Positions 8,693 through 17,376 of a stretch of DNA of 64,000 nt are shown in pieces. The translations under genes were made by a program, and so were the position numbers. The stretch comes from Azospirillaceae bacterium (GTDB lineage Bacteria > Pseudomonadota > Alphaproteobacteria > Azospirillales > Azospirillaceae): assembly GCA_028283825.1 (NCBI GenBank), contig JAPWJW010000005.1:186001-250000 (forward strand). Direction: 5' to 3'. Each line of letters begins with the position of its first letter. Position 1 is the stretch's first letter. The notes under the pieces are model-generated. The model searched no databases. It was not told where the DNA came from and was given only the letters and a program-made list of their open reading frames with translations.

Positions 8693-10089
8693 CCGACATC
8701 CTGCTGACCCACGGCTATTTCCTGATGGAGGACCCGGCGGAGCGGGCGGTGATGAAGCCCTATCCGCCCTTGGGCCTGCTCTACCTCTCCTCCCACCTCA
8801 AGGCTTCTGGCTTCGGGGTGGCGGTGATGGACACCACCTTCATGGATATGGACGCGGCCCGGGCCGCCCTGGCGGCGAAGCGCCCCGGCGTGGTGGGCAT
8901 CTACGCCAACCTCATGACCCGGGGAAACGCCCTGCGCCTGGCCGCCGCCGCCAAGGCCGTGGGCGCCACCGTCATCTTCGGCGGGCCGGAGCCGGCGAAC
9001 TACGCCGGGGAATACCTGGCGCGCGGCGGCGACATCGTCGTGTCGGGGGAAGGGGAACTGACCCTGGCCGAACTGATCCCCCACCTGGCCCGCCACGGCC
9101 TGAGGGAACTGGACCAGATCCACGGCATCGCCTACCGGGACGCGGATGGCGGCGTGCGCCACACGCCGGCGCGCCGGCAGATCGCCGACCTGGACGCCCA
9201 GCCTTTCCCCGACCGGGGCGCCATCGATCTGGAGCGCTATCTGCAAACCTGGAAGACGCACCACGGCGTCCGTTCCGTCTCCCTCATCGTGGCACGGGGC
9301 TGCCCCTACACCTGCAACTGGTGCAGCCATTCCGTCTTCGGCCACAGCCATCGCCGCCGGTCCGCCCGGAACGTGGCCGATGAGATCGAGTTCATCCGCG
9401 ACGCCTACGCGCCGGACCAGTTGTGGTTCGCCGACGACGTCTTCACCATCAACCAGAAATGGCTGGAGCAGTTCGCGGCGGAGATGAAGCGCCGGGGCCT
9501 GCGATACCCGTTTGAGACCATCACGCGGGAGGACCGCCTGAACGAGCGGGTGGCCGACCTGCTGGCGGATCTGGCCTGCTATCGCATCTGGATTGGTGCT
9601 GAAAGCGGGTCGCAGCGCATCCTGGACGCCATGCAGCGCCGTACCAACGCCGTGCGCATGCGCGACATGATCGCCCTGGTGCAGGACCGGGGCATCCGCG
9701 CCGGCACCTTCATCATGCTGGGTTATGACGGTGAGACGTGGGAGGACATCGACGCCACGGCGCGGCACCTGCGCCTGTCCGCCCCCGACGACGTGCTGAC
9801 CACCATCAGCTATCCCATCAAGGGCACGCCCTATTACGACAAGGTGGCGGACCGTATCGCCGGCGGTGGCGCCTGGCATGAGGGCAGCGACCGGGCCCTG
9901 ACCGTGGTGGGGCGCAAGTCCCGCCGCTTCTACCGCCACGCCCAGCGCTGGCTGGCGGCGGAAAGCCGGCTGGGCCGGCTGGAGGCGACGCCCGATCGCG
10001 ACCTGCTGCGCCACGCCAAGGCGCGCGCGTCCTCGGCCCTCAGCCGCCTCGCCATGTACGCCACCCGGCACGAGGTCGACTATGGCTGA
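8689..10089 (+). CDS. B12-binding-type radical SAM protein 2
   Basis: 466 residues from the GTG at 8689, which overlaps the preceding stop. The N-terminus has the B12-binding-like pattern (YPPLGLLYLSSHLKASGF; GGPEPANYAGEYLARGGD; VSGEGELTLAEL). The radical SAM cysteines are C205-x3-C209-x2-C212 (ARGCPYTCNWCSH), followed by LWFADDVFTINQKWLEQF and IGAESGSQRILDAM. It is a clear paralogue of the gene before it, with the same domain order, but too divergent for a recent duplication. The two may act in sequence on one substrate. The downstream methyltransferase start overlaps its last codons by 8 bases. Confidence 0.82.
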   Translation: MTDILLTHGYFLMEDPAERAVMKPYPPLGLLYLSSHLKASGFGVAVMDTTFMDMDAARAALAAKRPGVVGIYANLMTRGNALRLAAAAKAVGATVIFGGPEPANYAGEYLARGGDIVVSGEGELTLAELIPHLARHGLRELDQIHGIAYRDADGGVRHTPARRQIADLDAQPFPDRGAIDLERYLQTWKTHHGVRSVSLIVARGCPYTCNWCSHSVFGHSHRRRSARNVADEIEFIRDAYAPDQLWFADDVFTINQKWLEQFAAEMKRRGLRYPFETITREDRLNERVADLLADLACYRIWIGAESGSQRILDAMQRRTNAVRMRDMIALVQDRGIRAGTFIMLGYDGETWEDIDATARHLRLSAPDDVLTTISYPIKGTPYYDKVADRIAGGGAWHEGSDRALTVVGRKSRRFYRHAQRWLAAESRLGRLEATPDRDLLRHAKARASSALSRLAMYATRHEVDYG

Positions 10090-10897
10090 GCTTCCCGTCG
10101 CCGCCGCCTTCGACCGTTTCGCCGACGATTACGACGCCGGTTTCGCCCACAGCATTCCCGGCCGCTGGCTGCGCCATGCCGTCTGGCACCAGGTGGGGGC
10201 CCATGTCCGGCCGGGCATGCGGGTCCTGGACCTGGGGTGCGGCACGGGGGAGGATGCGCTGTGGCTGGCCCATGCCGGCGCCCGGGTGACGGCGGCCGAC
10301 GGGTCGCCCGCCATGCTGCGGGTGACCGTCGACAAGGCCGCGCGCGCGGGCCTGGCCGACCGGATCGTCCCCCGGCAGGTTGACCTGAACGCGCCCGGCG
10401 ACCTGTTCCTGGCGGATGGGGGCGGCCCCTATGACGTGGTGCTGTCCAATTTCGGGGCGCTGAACTGCGCCCTGGACCTGGCGCCCCTGGCCCGGGCCCT
10501 GGGGCGGGCGGTGGCCCCCGGCGGGGTCTTGGCCCTGGTCGTCATGGGCCGTTTCTGCGCGTGGGAGACGGCGTGGCACGGCGCACGCCTGCATCGCACG
10601 GCGGTGCGCCGCTGGCTCGGCCGCGCCACCGCCGACATCGGCGGCACCACCATCCCCATCCGCTATTGGACGCCGGGCGACGTCGCCCGCGCCTTCGCCC
10701 CGGCCTTCGACGCAATGTCCGTCCATCCGGTGGGCCTGTTCCTGCCGCCCTCGGATCTGTTCACCGGGCTGGTGCGCAACCCGCGCCGCCTGACCCGCCT
10801 GATGCGGTGGGAAAGGCGGGTGGGGGCCAGCACCGCCCTGGCCGGGCTGGCCGACCATCATCTGACCCTGCTGCGGCATGTCCAAGGGAAGCGCTGA
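10082..10897 (+). CDS. Class I SAM-dependent methyltransferase
   Basis: 271 residues. Motif I of the Rossmann-fold methyltransferases is plain (VLDLGCGTGED, residues 48-58), followed by an acidic motif II (VTAADGSPAML) and a motif near VVLSNFGALNC. The UbiE/Methyltransf_11-like fold suggests O-, N- or C-methylation of a small molecule. It overlaps the upstream radical SAM gene by 8 bases and is followed 3 bases later by the third B12-type radical SAM gene, so it is embedded in the operon and probably modifies the same pathway intermediate. Confidence 0.8.
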   Translation: MAELPVAAAFDRFADDYDAGFAHSIPGRWLRHAVWHQVGAHVRPGMRVLDLGCGTGEDALWLAHAGARVTAADGSPAMLRVTVDKAARAGLADRIVPRQVDLNAPGDLFLADGGGPYDVVLSNFGALNCALDLAPLARALGRAVAPGGVLALVVMGRFCAWETAWHGARLHRTAVRRWLGRATADIGGTTIPIRYWTPGDVARAFAPAFDAMSVHPVGLFLPPSDLFTGLVRNPRRLTRLMRWERRVGASTALAGLADHHLTLLRHVQGKR

Positions 10898-10900
10898 GCC

Positions 10901-12373
10901 ATGATCCTGTTCTACAACCCCGTCAGCTCCGCCTCCAAAAAGCCGGTCCTGCCCATGTCCCTGCTGGCCATCGGCGCCATGCTGGAAGGGCGGGAGGACT
11001 ACCGCATCATCGACGGCAACCTGGTGCCCGATGGGCTGGCGGCGCTGCGCCAGGCGCTGGTCGAGACCAAGGCCGACATCCTGTGCGTGACGGTGATGCC
11101 GGGGCCGCAACTGTCCAACGCCTCCCCCATCTGCCGGGCGCTGAAGGCGGAATTCCCCCAGCTCTCCATCCTGTGGGGCGGCTATTTTCCCAGCCTGCAC
11201 GGCCAGATCGTGATGCAGGAGCCGTACGTGGACTACGTTTTCCGTGGCCATTGCGAACTGGCGTTCGGTGATTTCGTGCGCAAGGTGCGGATGGGGGAGG
11301 ATGTGACCGGCCTACCCGGCCTGGGCTGGCGCGACGCCGGGGGCAAGGTGCACTTGAACCAGAAGCCGCCGGTGCCCGACATCAACGCGCTGCCGGACTT
11401 CCCCTACCACCGGGTGGACATGGACGCCTATGTCCGTTCGTCCTTCCTGGGTTCACGCACCGTCGCCCACCATGCCAGCTACGGCTGCCCCTTCCAGTGC
11501 AATTTCTGCGCGGTGGTGCACAAGGTGAACGGCCGTTATTCCGCCCAGACGGCGGAACGCACGGCCGCCGTGGTGGAAAAGCTGGTGCGTGAGCATGGCG
11601 CCACGGCGGTGGAGTTCTACGACAGCAACTTTTTCGTCCACGAGGCCCGCTGCGCGGAATTCGCCGAGCGCATCACCCCCCTGGACATCGGCTGGTGGGG
11701 CTTCGGCCGCGCCGACACCATGCTGAAGTTCAGCGACGCCACCTGGGCCAAGATGCGCCGGAGCGGCCTGAAGATGGTGTTCATGGGCGCTGAGTCCGGC
11801 GACCTGGAAACCCTGAAGCGGATGAACAAGGGCGGCAAGCAGGACGGCAACGCCATCCTGGCGGTGGCGGAAAAGATGCGCCGCCACGACGTGGTGCCGG
11901 AGATGTCCTTCATCATCGGCAATCCGCCGAACCCGGACAAGGATGCGGAAAACACCATCCAGTTCATACGGATGCTGAAGAAGGTCAATCCGGCGACGGA
12001 GATCGTCTTCTACATCTACAGTCCCGTGCCGGTGGAAGGCGCCATGCTGCAGGAGGCGCAGGCCGCGGGTTTCGAATACCCCAAGGACGTCGCCACCTGG
12101 ACCGAGGCGAAGTGGGAGAAGTTCGCCCAGCACCTGTCGTCCAACCTGCCGTGGATGAACGACAGGATCCGCCGCAGGATCGGCAACTTCCAGCGCGTGC
12201 TCCACGCGGCGTACCCCACCATGACCGACACCCGCCTGACCCGCACCGGCCGTTTCGCCCTGCGCACCATGGCCTCCTGGCGCTACAGGACGCAGTTCTA
12301 CGACTTCCCGATCGAACTGCGCTTGCTGGACAAGGTGTTCCCCTATCAACGTCCTGAGATCCAGGGGTTCTAG
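10901..12373 (+). CDS. B12-binding-type radical SAM protein 3
   Basis: 490 residues. An N-terminal cobalamin-binding-like domain (LPMSLLAIGAMLEGREDY; LSILWGGYFPSLHG; VFRGHCELAFGDFV) precedes a radical SAM core with C196-x3-C200-x2-C203 (YGCPFQCNFCAVV). FMGAESGDLETLKRMNKGG and a C-terminal extension of about 100 residues follow. The family includes BchE-like cyclases and many enzymes of unassigned function. It differs more from proteins 1 and 2 than they do from each other, so it probably catalyses a different step. The next gene starts 3 bases downstream. Confidence 0.82.
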   Translation: MILFYNPVSSASKKPVLPMSLLAIGAMLEGREDYRIIDGNLVPDGLAALRQALVETKADILCVTVMPGPQLSNASPICRALKAEFPQLSILWGGYFPSLHGQIVMQEPYVDYVFRGHCELAFGDFVRKVRMGEDVTGLPGLGWRDAGGKVHLNQKPPVPDINALPDFPYHRVDMDAYVRSSFLGSRTVAHHASYGCPFQCNFCAVVHKVNGRYSAQTAERTAAVVEKLVREHGATAVEFYDSNFFVHEARCAEFAERITPLDIGWWGFGRADTMLKFSDATWAKMRRSGLKMVFMGAESGDLETLKRMNKGGKQDGNAILAVAEKMRRHDVVPEMSFIIGNPPNPDKDAENTIQFIRMLKKVNPATEIVFYIYSPVPVEGAMLQEAQAAGFEYPKDVATWTEAKWEKFAQHLSSNLPWMNDRIRRRIGNFQRVLHAAYPTMTDTRLTRTGRFALRTMASWRYRTQFYDFPIELRLLDKVFPYQRPEIQGF

Positions 12374-12376
12374 GCC

Positions 12377-13387
12377 GTGGCCGTGTTTCCCCTGGTCCGC
12401 AGGTGGCGGGGCCAGCGCCTGGCCCGGGTGCCGGTGGTCACCCTGATGCCGCACAGCCGTTGCAACTGCCGCTGCGTCATGTGCGACATCTGGAAGGCCA
12501 ACCGCGGCGGCACCAGCCTGGAACAGGCGGCGGCGGACCGGCTGGTGGACGACTTCCGCGCCCTGGGGGTGCGTTGGGTGGTGCTGTCGGGTGGGGAGGC
12601 GTTGATGCATCCCAACCTGTGGGCCCTGTGCGCGGCGCTGAAGACCCTGCCGCTGAAAATCACCCTGCTCAGCAGCGGCCTGCTGCTGGAACGCCACGCC
12701 GCTGGCATCGTGGATTGGTGCGATGAGGTCATCGTGTCGCTGGACGGGCCGGGCGCGACGCACGACCGCATCCGGGGCATCAAGGGCGCCTATGCCGCGC
12801 TGGCCGCCGGTGTGGGCACGCTACGCCGTCATCGCGCAGACTATCCCGTGGCGGCGCGCTGCGTCATCCAGCGGGGCAATTTTCGGGAACTGGCGGCCAC
12901 CGTCGACGCCGCCAAGGCCATCGGCCTGGACGGCATCTCCTTCCTGGGGGCCGACCTCGCCTCCACCGCCTTCAACCGGCCGCTGGGCTGGGAGGATGGG
13001 CGGGTGGAGGAGGTGGGGCTGGCCCCCGCCGAATGCGACGCGCTGGACGCCACCATCGACGCGCTGGCGGCCAGCCACGGCGGCGACTTCGCCGGCCGTT
13101 ACATCCAGGAAAGCCCGGCGCGCCTGCGCCGCATCAGCGCCCGGTACCGCGCCGCTCATGGGTTGGCGCCGGCCCCACCCGTGCGCTGCAACGCGCCCTG
13201 GGTTTCCACGGTGGTGGAGGCCGACGGCACGGTGCGGCCCTGTTTCTTCCATGAACCCGTCGGCAACCTGCGCGACGGTCCCCTGCCGGACATCCTGAAC
13301 GGCCCGGCGGCGCGGACCTTTCGCGCCGGACTGGACGTGGGGACCAACCCCACCTGCCAGCATTGTGTTTGCAGCCTCAAGCTATGA
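12377..13387 (+). CDS. Radical SAM protein with SPASM-like C-terminus
   Basis: 336 residues from the GTG at 12377. The radical SAM motif is C29-x3-C33-x2-C36 (SRCNCRCVMCDIW) with an extra Cys31 inside it, followed by VVLSGGEALMHPNL (GGE motif). The C-terminus carries further cysteines (VRCNAPWVSTVVEADGTVRPC and CQHCVC), as in SPASM/twitch proteins that bind auxiliary 4Fe-4S clusters. Such proteins often act on peptides, sugars or aminoglycosides. It lacks the B12 domain of its three neighbours. The downstream methyltransferase begins inside its stop region (ATGA). Confidence 0.8.
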   Translation: MAVFPLVRRWRGQRLARVPVVTLMPHSRCNCRCVMCDIWKANRGGTSLEQAAADRLVDDFRALGVRWVVLSGGEALMHPNLWALCAALKTLPLKITLLSSGLLLERHAAGIVDWCDEVIVSLDGPGATHDRIRGIKGAYAALAAGVGTLRRHRADYPVAARCVIQRGNFRELAATVDAAKAIGLDGISFLGADLASTAFNRPLGWEDGRVEEVGLAPAECDALDATIDALAASHGGDFAGRYIQESPARLRRISARYRAAHGLAPAPPVRCNAPWVSTVVEADGTVRPCFFHEPVGNLRDGPLPDILNGPAARTFRAGLDVGTNPTCQHCVCSLKL

Positions 13388-14109
13388 GCATCGTCATGTC
13401 GAATCCCCAGCCGGCCCCGCCGCCGCCGTCCGTCTCCACCGCCACCCGGTTGCTGTGGACGCCCTGGACGGCGGCCAAGCGTGCCGTGCTGCGCCGCCGC
13501 CTGGGCCGGGCGGTGTTCGAGCGGATCCGGGGCCGGTCCTTCGTGGTCTGGCCGGGGGTGTTCAACCCCGTGGTCTTCCGCACCGGCCGCTTCCTGGCGG
13601 AATTCATCGCCACCAGCCCCCGGCTCCAGCCCGTGCCGGAGGGGGCGACCGCCCTGGACGTGGGCACGGGCTGCGGCGTGCTGGGCATCTTCGCGGCCCT
13701 GCGCGGCTATCAGGTGACGGCGGTCGATGTGGTGCCGGAGGCGGTGTCCTGCGCCCGGGCCAACGCCATCCTGAACCGGGTGCCGGTGGAATTGCGCCAG
13801 GGCGACCTGTTCGCCCCGGTGGCCGGCCGCGCCTTCGACGTGGTGCTGTTCTCCTTGCCCAAATTCCGGGGCACGCCCACCACCTCGTTCGAACAATCCT
13901 GGCGCAGCCCCGACGTCATTGATCGGCTGGCCGCCGAACTGCCGGTCATGCTGAAGCCCGGCGGCCGCGCCTATTTCGTGCTGACCAGCCATGGCGACTG
14001 CGCCGGCATGCTGGACGGCCTGGCCCGGGCCGGCCTGGTGGTGGAACGGGTGCTGTGGCGACATTTCGGGGTGGAAACGCTGGCGATCTATTCCGCGACG
14101 TCACCCTAG
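13384..14109 (+). CDS. SAM-dependent methyltransferase, HemK/PrmA-like fold
   Basis: 241 residues from the ATG at 13384, overlapping the upstream stop. Motif I is ALDVGTGCGVLG (about 90-101), and the following acidic strand is VTAVDVVPEAV. The place where N/Q-methylating relatives carry NPPY reads FSLPKF (about residues 156-161), so it is probably not a canonical glutamine or adenine N-methyltransferase. It is the last gene of the radical SAM cluster. No terminator is evident before the ParDE promoter region, about 35 bases further on. Confidence 0.75.
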   Translation: MSIVMSNPQPAPPPPSVSTATRLLWTPWTAAKRAVLRRRLGRAVFERIRGRSFVVWPGVFNPVVFRTGRFLAEFIATSPRLQPVPEGATALDVGTGCGVLGIFAALRGYQVTAVDVVPEAVSCARANAILNRVPVELRQGDLFAPVAGRAFDVVLFSLPKFRGTPTTSFEQSWRSPDVIDRLAAELPVMLKPGGRAYFVLTSHGDCAGMLDGLARAGLVVERVLWRHFGVETLAIYSATSP

Positions 14110-14142
14110 ATTCAGGGTGTGGCTGGACTGGGGGACGCGGAA

Positions 14143-14165
14143 GGAATAGGATTAAATCATATTCC
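14143..14165. promoter_or_regulatory. Palindromic operator upstream of parDE
   Basis: A 23-base near-perfect palindrome with arms GGAATA and TATTCC around the core GATTAAATC has one mismatched pair. It is AT-rich in a GC-rich background and lies 17 bases upstream of the antitoxin start. Antitoxins with a ribbon-helix-helix domain usually bind such sites to repress their own operon. A ribosome site (aaggag, about 14169-14174) follows it. Confidence 0.6.
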
Positions 14166-14182
14166 GGCTAAGGAGCCAGCGC

Positions 14183-14455
14183 ATGCGGACCACCCAGCAA
14201 CTGAGCATCACCCTGCCCAATGAAATGGCGGAGGCGGTGAAGGCCAAAGTGCAGGCTGGCGAATATGCTAGCGAAAGCGAAGTGATACGGGATGGTCTTC
14301 GGGCGCTGATGGCACGGGATCGGGCCGTGGAAAACTGGCTGCACAGCCAGGTCGGTCCCGCTTATGACGCGCTGAAGGCTGATCCGTCCCAAGCTGTCAC
14401 CGTCGATCAGGTGCGTGCCCGCTTGGCCGCTGAACACGCCAAAAGGACGCGATGA
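14183..14455 (+). CDS. parD: ParD-like antitoxin (ribbon-helix-helix)
   Basis: The 90-residue protein begins with a ribbon-helix-helix DNA-binding segment (QLSITLPNEMAEAVKAKV, then ASESEVIRDGLRALM). This is the pattern of the ParD/CopG family. The charged C-terminal half would wrap the toxin. The stop overlaps the toxin start by ATGA, the usual TA arrangement, and a palindromic operator lies just upstream. It should neutralise the partner protein and repress the operon. Confidence 0.88.
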   Translation: MRTTQQLSITLPNEMAEAVKAKVQAGEYASESEVIRDGLRALMARDRAVENWLHSQVGPAYDALKADPSQAVTVDQVRARLAAEHAKRTR

Positions 14456-14793
14456 CCTATCGTGTCATCTTCAGCCCCCTGGCCCAGGAACAGTTGGCCG
14501 CGCTGTACCACTATATCGCGGGGGTGGCTTCACCCGACATTGCCGCCGGGTATACCGAAGCGATCGTGACCTATTGTGAACGCCTATGCGGCCATCCATA
14601 TCGCGGGACCATGCGTGATGACGTGAGGCCCGGTCTGCGCATCACCAATTACAGGAAGCGCGCGGTGATCGCTTTCGACATAGACGCGGATCTTATTTCC
14701 ATTGTCGGCATCTTTTATGGCGGCCAGAACTACGAGGCCATTTTGCAAGAGGATGCCGACGCTGGCGGGGATATTGACCCCTCCATCACCTGA
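14452..14793 (+). CDS. parE: ParE/RelE-superfamily toxin
   Basis: 113 residues with the ParE fold signature: YRVIFSPLAQEQLAALYHYI at the start, then YCERLCGHPYRGTMRDDV, RPGLRITNYRKRAVIAFD and a closing GIFYGGQNYEAIL. ParE toxins usually inhibit DNA gyrase; RelE relatives cleave mRNA on the ribosome. The GGQNYE ending and ParD partner favour ParE. It is translationally coupled to the antitoxin and overlaps the convergent amidohydrolase gene by 8 bases. Confidence 0.85.
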   Translation: MTYRVIFSPLAQEQLAALYHYIAGVASPDIAAGYTEAIVTYCERLCGHPYRGTMRDDVRPGLRITNYRKRAVIAFDIDADLISIVGIFYGGQNYEAILQEDADAGGDIDPSIT

Positions 14794-15838
14794 CGGACGG
14801 TTCATCACAGCCGAACCGCGATAGCAGCGCGCCCGTATCCATTTGAGGCCGCAGCGCCGCCAGCATGTCCGCGACGTTCATGCGCACGTGCTTGGCCCCG
14901 TCGCCCACTACCAGGCGGCCGAAGCCCGGCGGGGCGCCCAGGCGGTCGTCCACCAGCATCGGCTGGCCCGCCCGGACCACCAGCAGGATGTCGGCCGGTC
15001 TCAGGGCGTAGAAGGCATCCCACGGGTGATCGGCAGCGCGCCGGGCGATGACCAGGTCGTCGGGGGCCCTGTGCCGCCAGAAGCGGGCGGCGTGGGATGT
15101 GAGGCTGGCGAACAGGTCGGCATCCGCCACGCGGCCGCGGGCCTGGCGCAGATGGTCCCACAGGGTACCAGGGGCGGAGATGGTGGCGTCGGTGCCGAAC
15201 AGCAATCGGGTGTGGCGCAGGGCGGTGGCGGCGTCGGCCGTGCGGCCGAACAGGAACAGGTTGCTGGCGGGGCACCACACCAGGGCCGCCAGGTGCCGGA
15301 AATCGTCGCCCTCCAGGCTCACGCCATGGACGCCGGCGACGGCGCGGTGGAGCAGGTTGCCCTTCAGGAACGCCAGGGCGCGGCGGCGGCTGTCGGCCGT
15401 CACGCCTTCCGCCAGGTGCGCCACCGCCGGCCCCAGGCCGGCCAGCCAGCGCCAGGGGGCGGCCAGTTCCGGCGAATGCAGGTCCTGATAGGGCGCCAGC
15501 ACGCGGATGGGGCCATCAATGGCGGCACCGCCATGGTCGGCCACGGCCGTCACGCCCCACAGAAGGTTCTTCAGCAGCCCGACCTGAAGGCGCAAGGGGG
15601 CGGGGATGGCCTCGATGCGGGTGACCAGCGCCCGGTCCGCCTGCACGTCCCGGCTCCATCCCAGGAAGTCGTCATAAGGGGGATCGCCCATGGGCGGATA
15701 GCAGCTGAAGGCCAGATGGTCGTGGGAATTGACCAATCCCGGAAAGGCGATGCAGTCGCCCAGCCGCCGGCCGTAGGTCGCCGCCATGTCCGTCAGGATG
15801 GCGGGCCGTGGCATGGGGCCTATCCAGATGGGCGCCAT
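14786..15838 (-). CDS. Amidohydrolase-superfamily protein
   Basis: 350 residues. An early metal-binding motif is visible (FPGLVNSHDHLAF, His-x-His, near residues 32-44), and a TDATISAPG segment (FGTDATIS, about 220) may supply the catalytic Asp. The usual second and third histidine stretches are weak (VAGVHGVSL near residue 166 is one candidate). The N-terminal beta-sandwich segment is short. Members hydrolyse C-N bonds of cyclic or amide substrates, as in the deaminase group, but the substrate is not readable. The start shares one base with the stop of the upstream YdcF-like gene, so the pair is co-transcribed. Confidence 0.68.
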   Translation of the reverse strand: MAPIWIGPMPRPAILTDMAATYGRRLGDCIAFPGLVNSHDHLAFSCYPPMGDPPYDDFLGWSRDVQADRALVTRIEAIPAPLRLQVGLLKNLLWGVTAVADHGGAAIDGPIRVLAPYQDLHSPELAAPWRWLAGLGPAVAHLAEGVTADSRRRALAFLKGNLLHRAVAGVHGVSLEGDDFRHLAALVWCPASNLFLFGRTADAATALRHTRLLFGTDATISAPGTLWDHLRQARGRVADADLFASLTSHAARFWRHRAPDDLVIARRAADHPWDAFYALRPADILLVVRAGQPMLVDDRLGAPPGFGRLVVGDGAKHVRMNVADMLAALRPQMDTGALLSRFGCDEPSVR

Positions 15839-16629
15839 CAGGGCGCCTGCGTTCCAGCAGGGGGCAGGCGATAGGCCAGCAGGCCCAGCGCCTCATGCGC
15901 CGCCAGGTCCAGGTGCGCCAGATTGGCGGCCAGGGACAGGTGGGTTTCGGGCCCCCGGGCCGTGGTCAGGTAATCCGACGGCCACGCGACAACCGGCCAG
16001 CCGACGCGGGCGGCTGACAGCATGGCCCGGGGCATGTGATAGGCCGACGCCACCAGCAACCAGGTCTGCCCGGGCGCCGGTTGGGCCATCCGCTTGGCCA
16101 GCACCAGGTTTTCCAGCGTGGTGCGCGACAGCACCTCATAGGTGACGCGAGCGTCATCCAGGCCCAGACCGGCCAGGATGTGGCGCGCCACCCCGGCCTC
16201 CGGCATGCCGGGGGCGCCCAACTCGCCCGATCCGCCGCTGAAGACCACGCGCGCCTCCGGATGGCGCCGTGCCAGGGCGGCGGCCTCCAGCAACGTGCCG
16301 CCGTCCGGGCCCACGCCGGGCACGCCCCGGTCGTGCAGCACTTCGCCATTCAGGCCTTCGCCCAGGATGAGGATGCCGTCGACGGCGGCGGGTTCCGCCG
16401 CCGGGCGGGGGTACAGCCCCTCAAGGGAGCGCAAGGTCCAGTTGCCCACCGGCAGGGTTAGCAGCGCCAGCAGCGTCACGGCACAGGCCGTGGCCGGCGC
16501 CACCGCCGCCGGGTGACGCCGGGCCGCCAGCACGGCGGCGGCGATGGCCGTCCACACCAGCACGTGGCTGGGCGCTGCCAGATACCAGCCGATCTTGGAA
16601 ACGGTGAAGAATTCCAGCGGCGGCATCAT
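15838..16629 (-). CDS. YdcF/ElyC/SanA-family (DUF218) membrane protein
   Basis: 263 residues. Two N-terminal membrane spans (roughly residues 12-34 and 43-61) precede a DUF218 domain: GILILGEGLN, then ARVVFSGGSGELG, LSRTTLENLVLAKRM and LLVASAYHMPRAMLSAARVGW. These are the hallmark segments of the SanA/ElyC family, linked to envelope and lipid-carrier homeostasis in enterobacteria. The exact chemistry of this family is unsettled. It heads the operon with the amidohydrolase and is divergent from a methyltransferase gene. Confidence 0.82.
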   Translation of the reverse strand: MMPPLEFFTVSKIGWYLAAPSHVLVWTAIAAAVLAARRHPAAVAPATACAVTLLALLTLPVGNWTLRSLEGLYPRPAAEPAAVDGILILGEGLNGEVLHDRGVPGVGPDGGTLLEAAALARRHPEARVVFSGGSGELGAPGMPEAGVARHILAGLGLDDARVTYEVLSRTTLENLVLAKRMAQPAPGQTWLLVASAYHMPRAMLSAARVGWPVVAWPSDYLTTARGPETHLSLAANLAHLDLAAHEALGLLAYRLPPAGTQAP

Positions 16630-16706
16630 GGTGCGCCGCGCATCAAGTGTTTGAATTTACACCGTATACTTCTACGCTTCCAACCCATGTGGAGAGAGGG
16701 GGCGCC

Positions 16707-17369
16707 ATGGCCATGCCGACGGTGACAAGGGCGCCGATGCGCCTGCTGCGCGGCCTGGGGCGGTGGCGCCGTTCCCCCCGGCGCTTCCAGCCGTTCAGCT
16801 ATACCCGGCCGGACCGTTACCCCTGGCTGTTCCGCTTCGTGCGCGACCGGCTGGGCGATGGGCCGGACCGCCGCCTGTTGTCCTTCGGCTGCTCGGCAGG
16901 GCAGGAGGTGGCCAGCCTGCGCCGCCTGTTTCCTGAGGCTGGGCTGAAGGGTATCGACATCGACCCGCGCAACATCGCGGACGCCCGTGCCCTGGGGCTG
17001 GCGGGCGTGGACTTCGCCGTGTGCGACAGCACGATGGGGGAGGCGGCCGGCACCTTTGACGCCATCTTCTGCCTGGCGGTGCTGTGCAACGGCACCCTGA
17101 CCACCACCGGCGCCCGGCGCTGCGATCCGGTGCTCCACTTCGCGACGTTCGAGGCCATGGTGGCCGATTTCGCGCGCTGCCTGAAGCCTGGCGGCCTGCT
17201 GTGCCTGGTCACCACCAACTTCCGCTTCCGCGACACCCGGGTGGCCGCCGGCTTCGACGTGGCGCTCACCATCCCCCCCGACCGGCTGGCGCCCGATGTG
17301 GTGTTCGGGCCGGACAACCGCCTGATGGCGGGGGAACGCTATACCGACGTCGTCTTCGTCAAGCGCTGA
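16707..17369 (+). CDS. SAM-dependent methyltransferase
   Basis: 220 residues from the ATG at 16707, which has a strong gagagaggggg ribosome site; an upstream in-frame start at 16647 lacks one. Motif I reads LLSFGCSAGQE (57-67), with GCSAGQE in place of the common GCGxGxE. IDIDPRNI and FDAIFCLAVLC follow. The fold resembles CheR/Methyltransf_23 proteins. The gene stands alone, divergent from the YdcF-like gene and convergent with the cytochrome operon, from which it is separated by only 7 bases. Substrate unknown. Confidence 0.72.
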   Translation: MAMPTVTRAPMRLLRGLGRWRRSPRRFQPFSYTRPDRYPWLFRFVRDRLGDGPDRRLLSFGCSAGQEVASLRRLFPEAGLKGIDIDPRNIADARALGLAGVDFAVCDSTMGEAAGTFDAIFCLAVLCNGTLTTTGARRCDPVLHFATFEAMVADFARCLKPGGLLCLVTTNFRFRDTRVAAGFDVALTIPPDRLAPDVVFGPDNRLMAGERYTDVVFVKR

Positions 17370-17376
17370 CACTGAC

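Noticed and set aside
16640-16680. Sigma-70-type promoter ttgaat...tatact before the methyltransferase
   Set aside because: The spacing between the two hexamers is only 8 bases, too short for a standard promoter.
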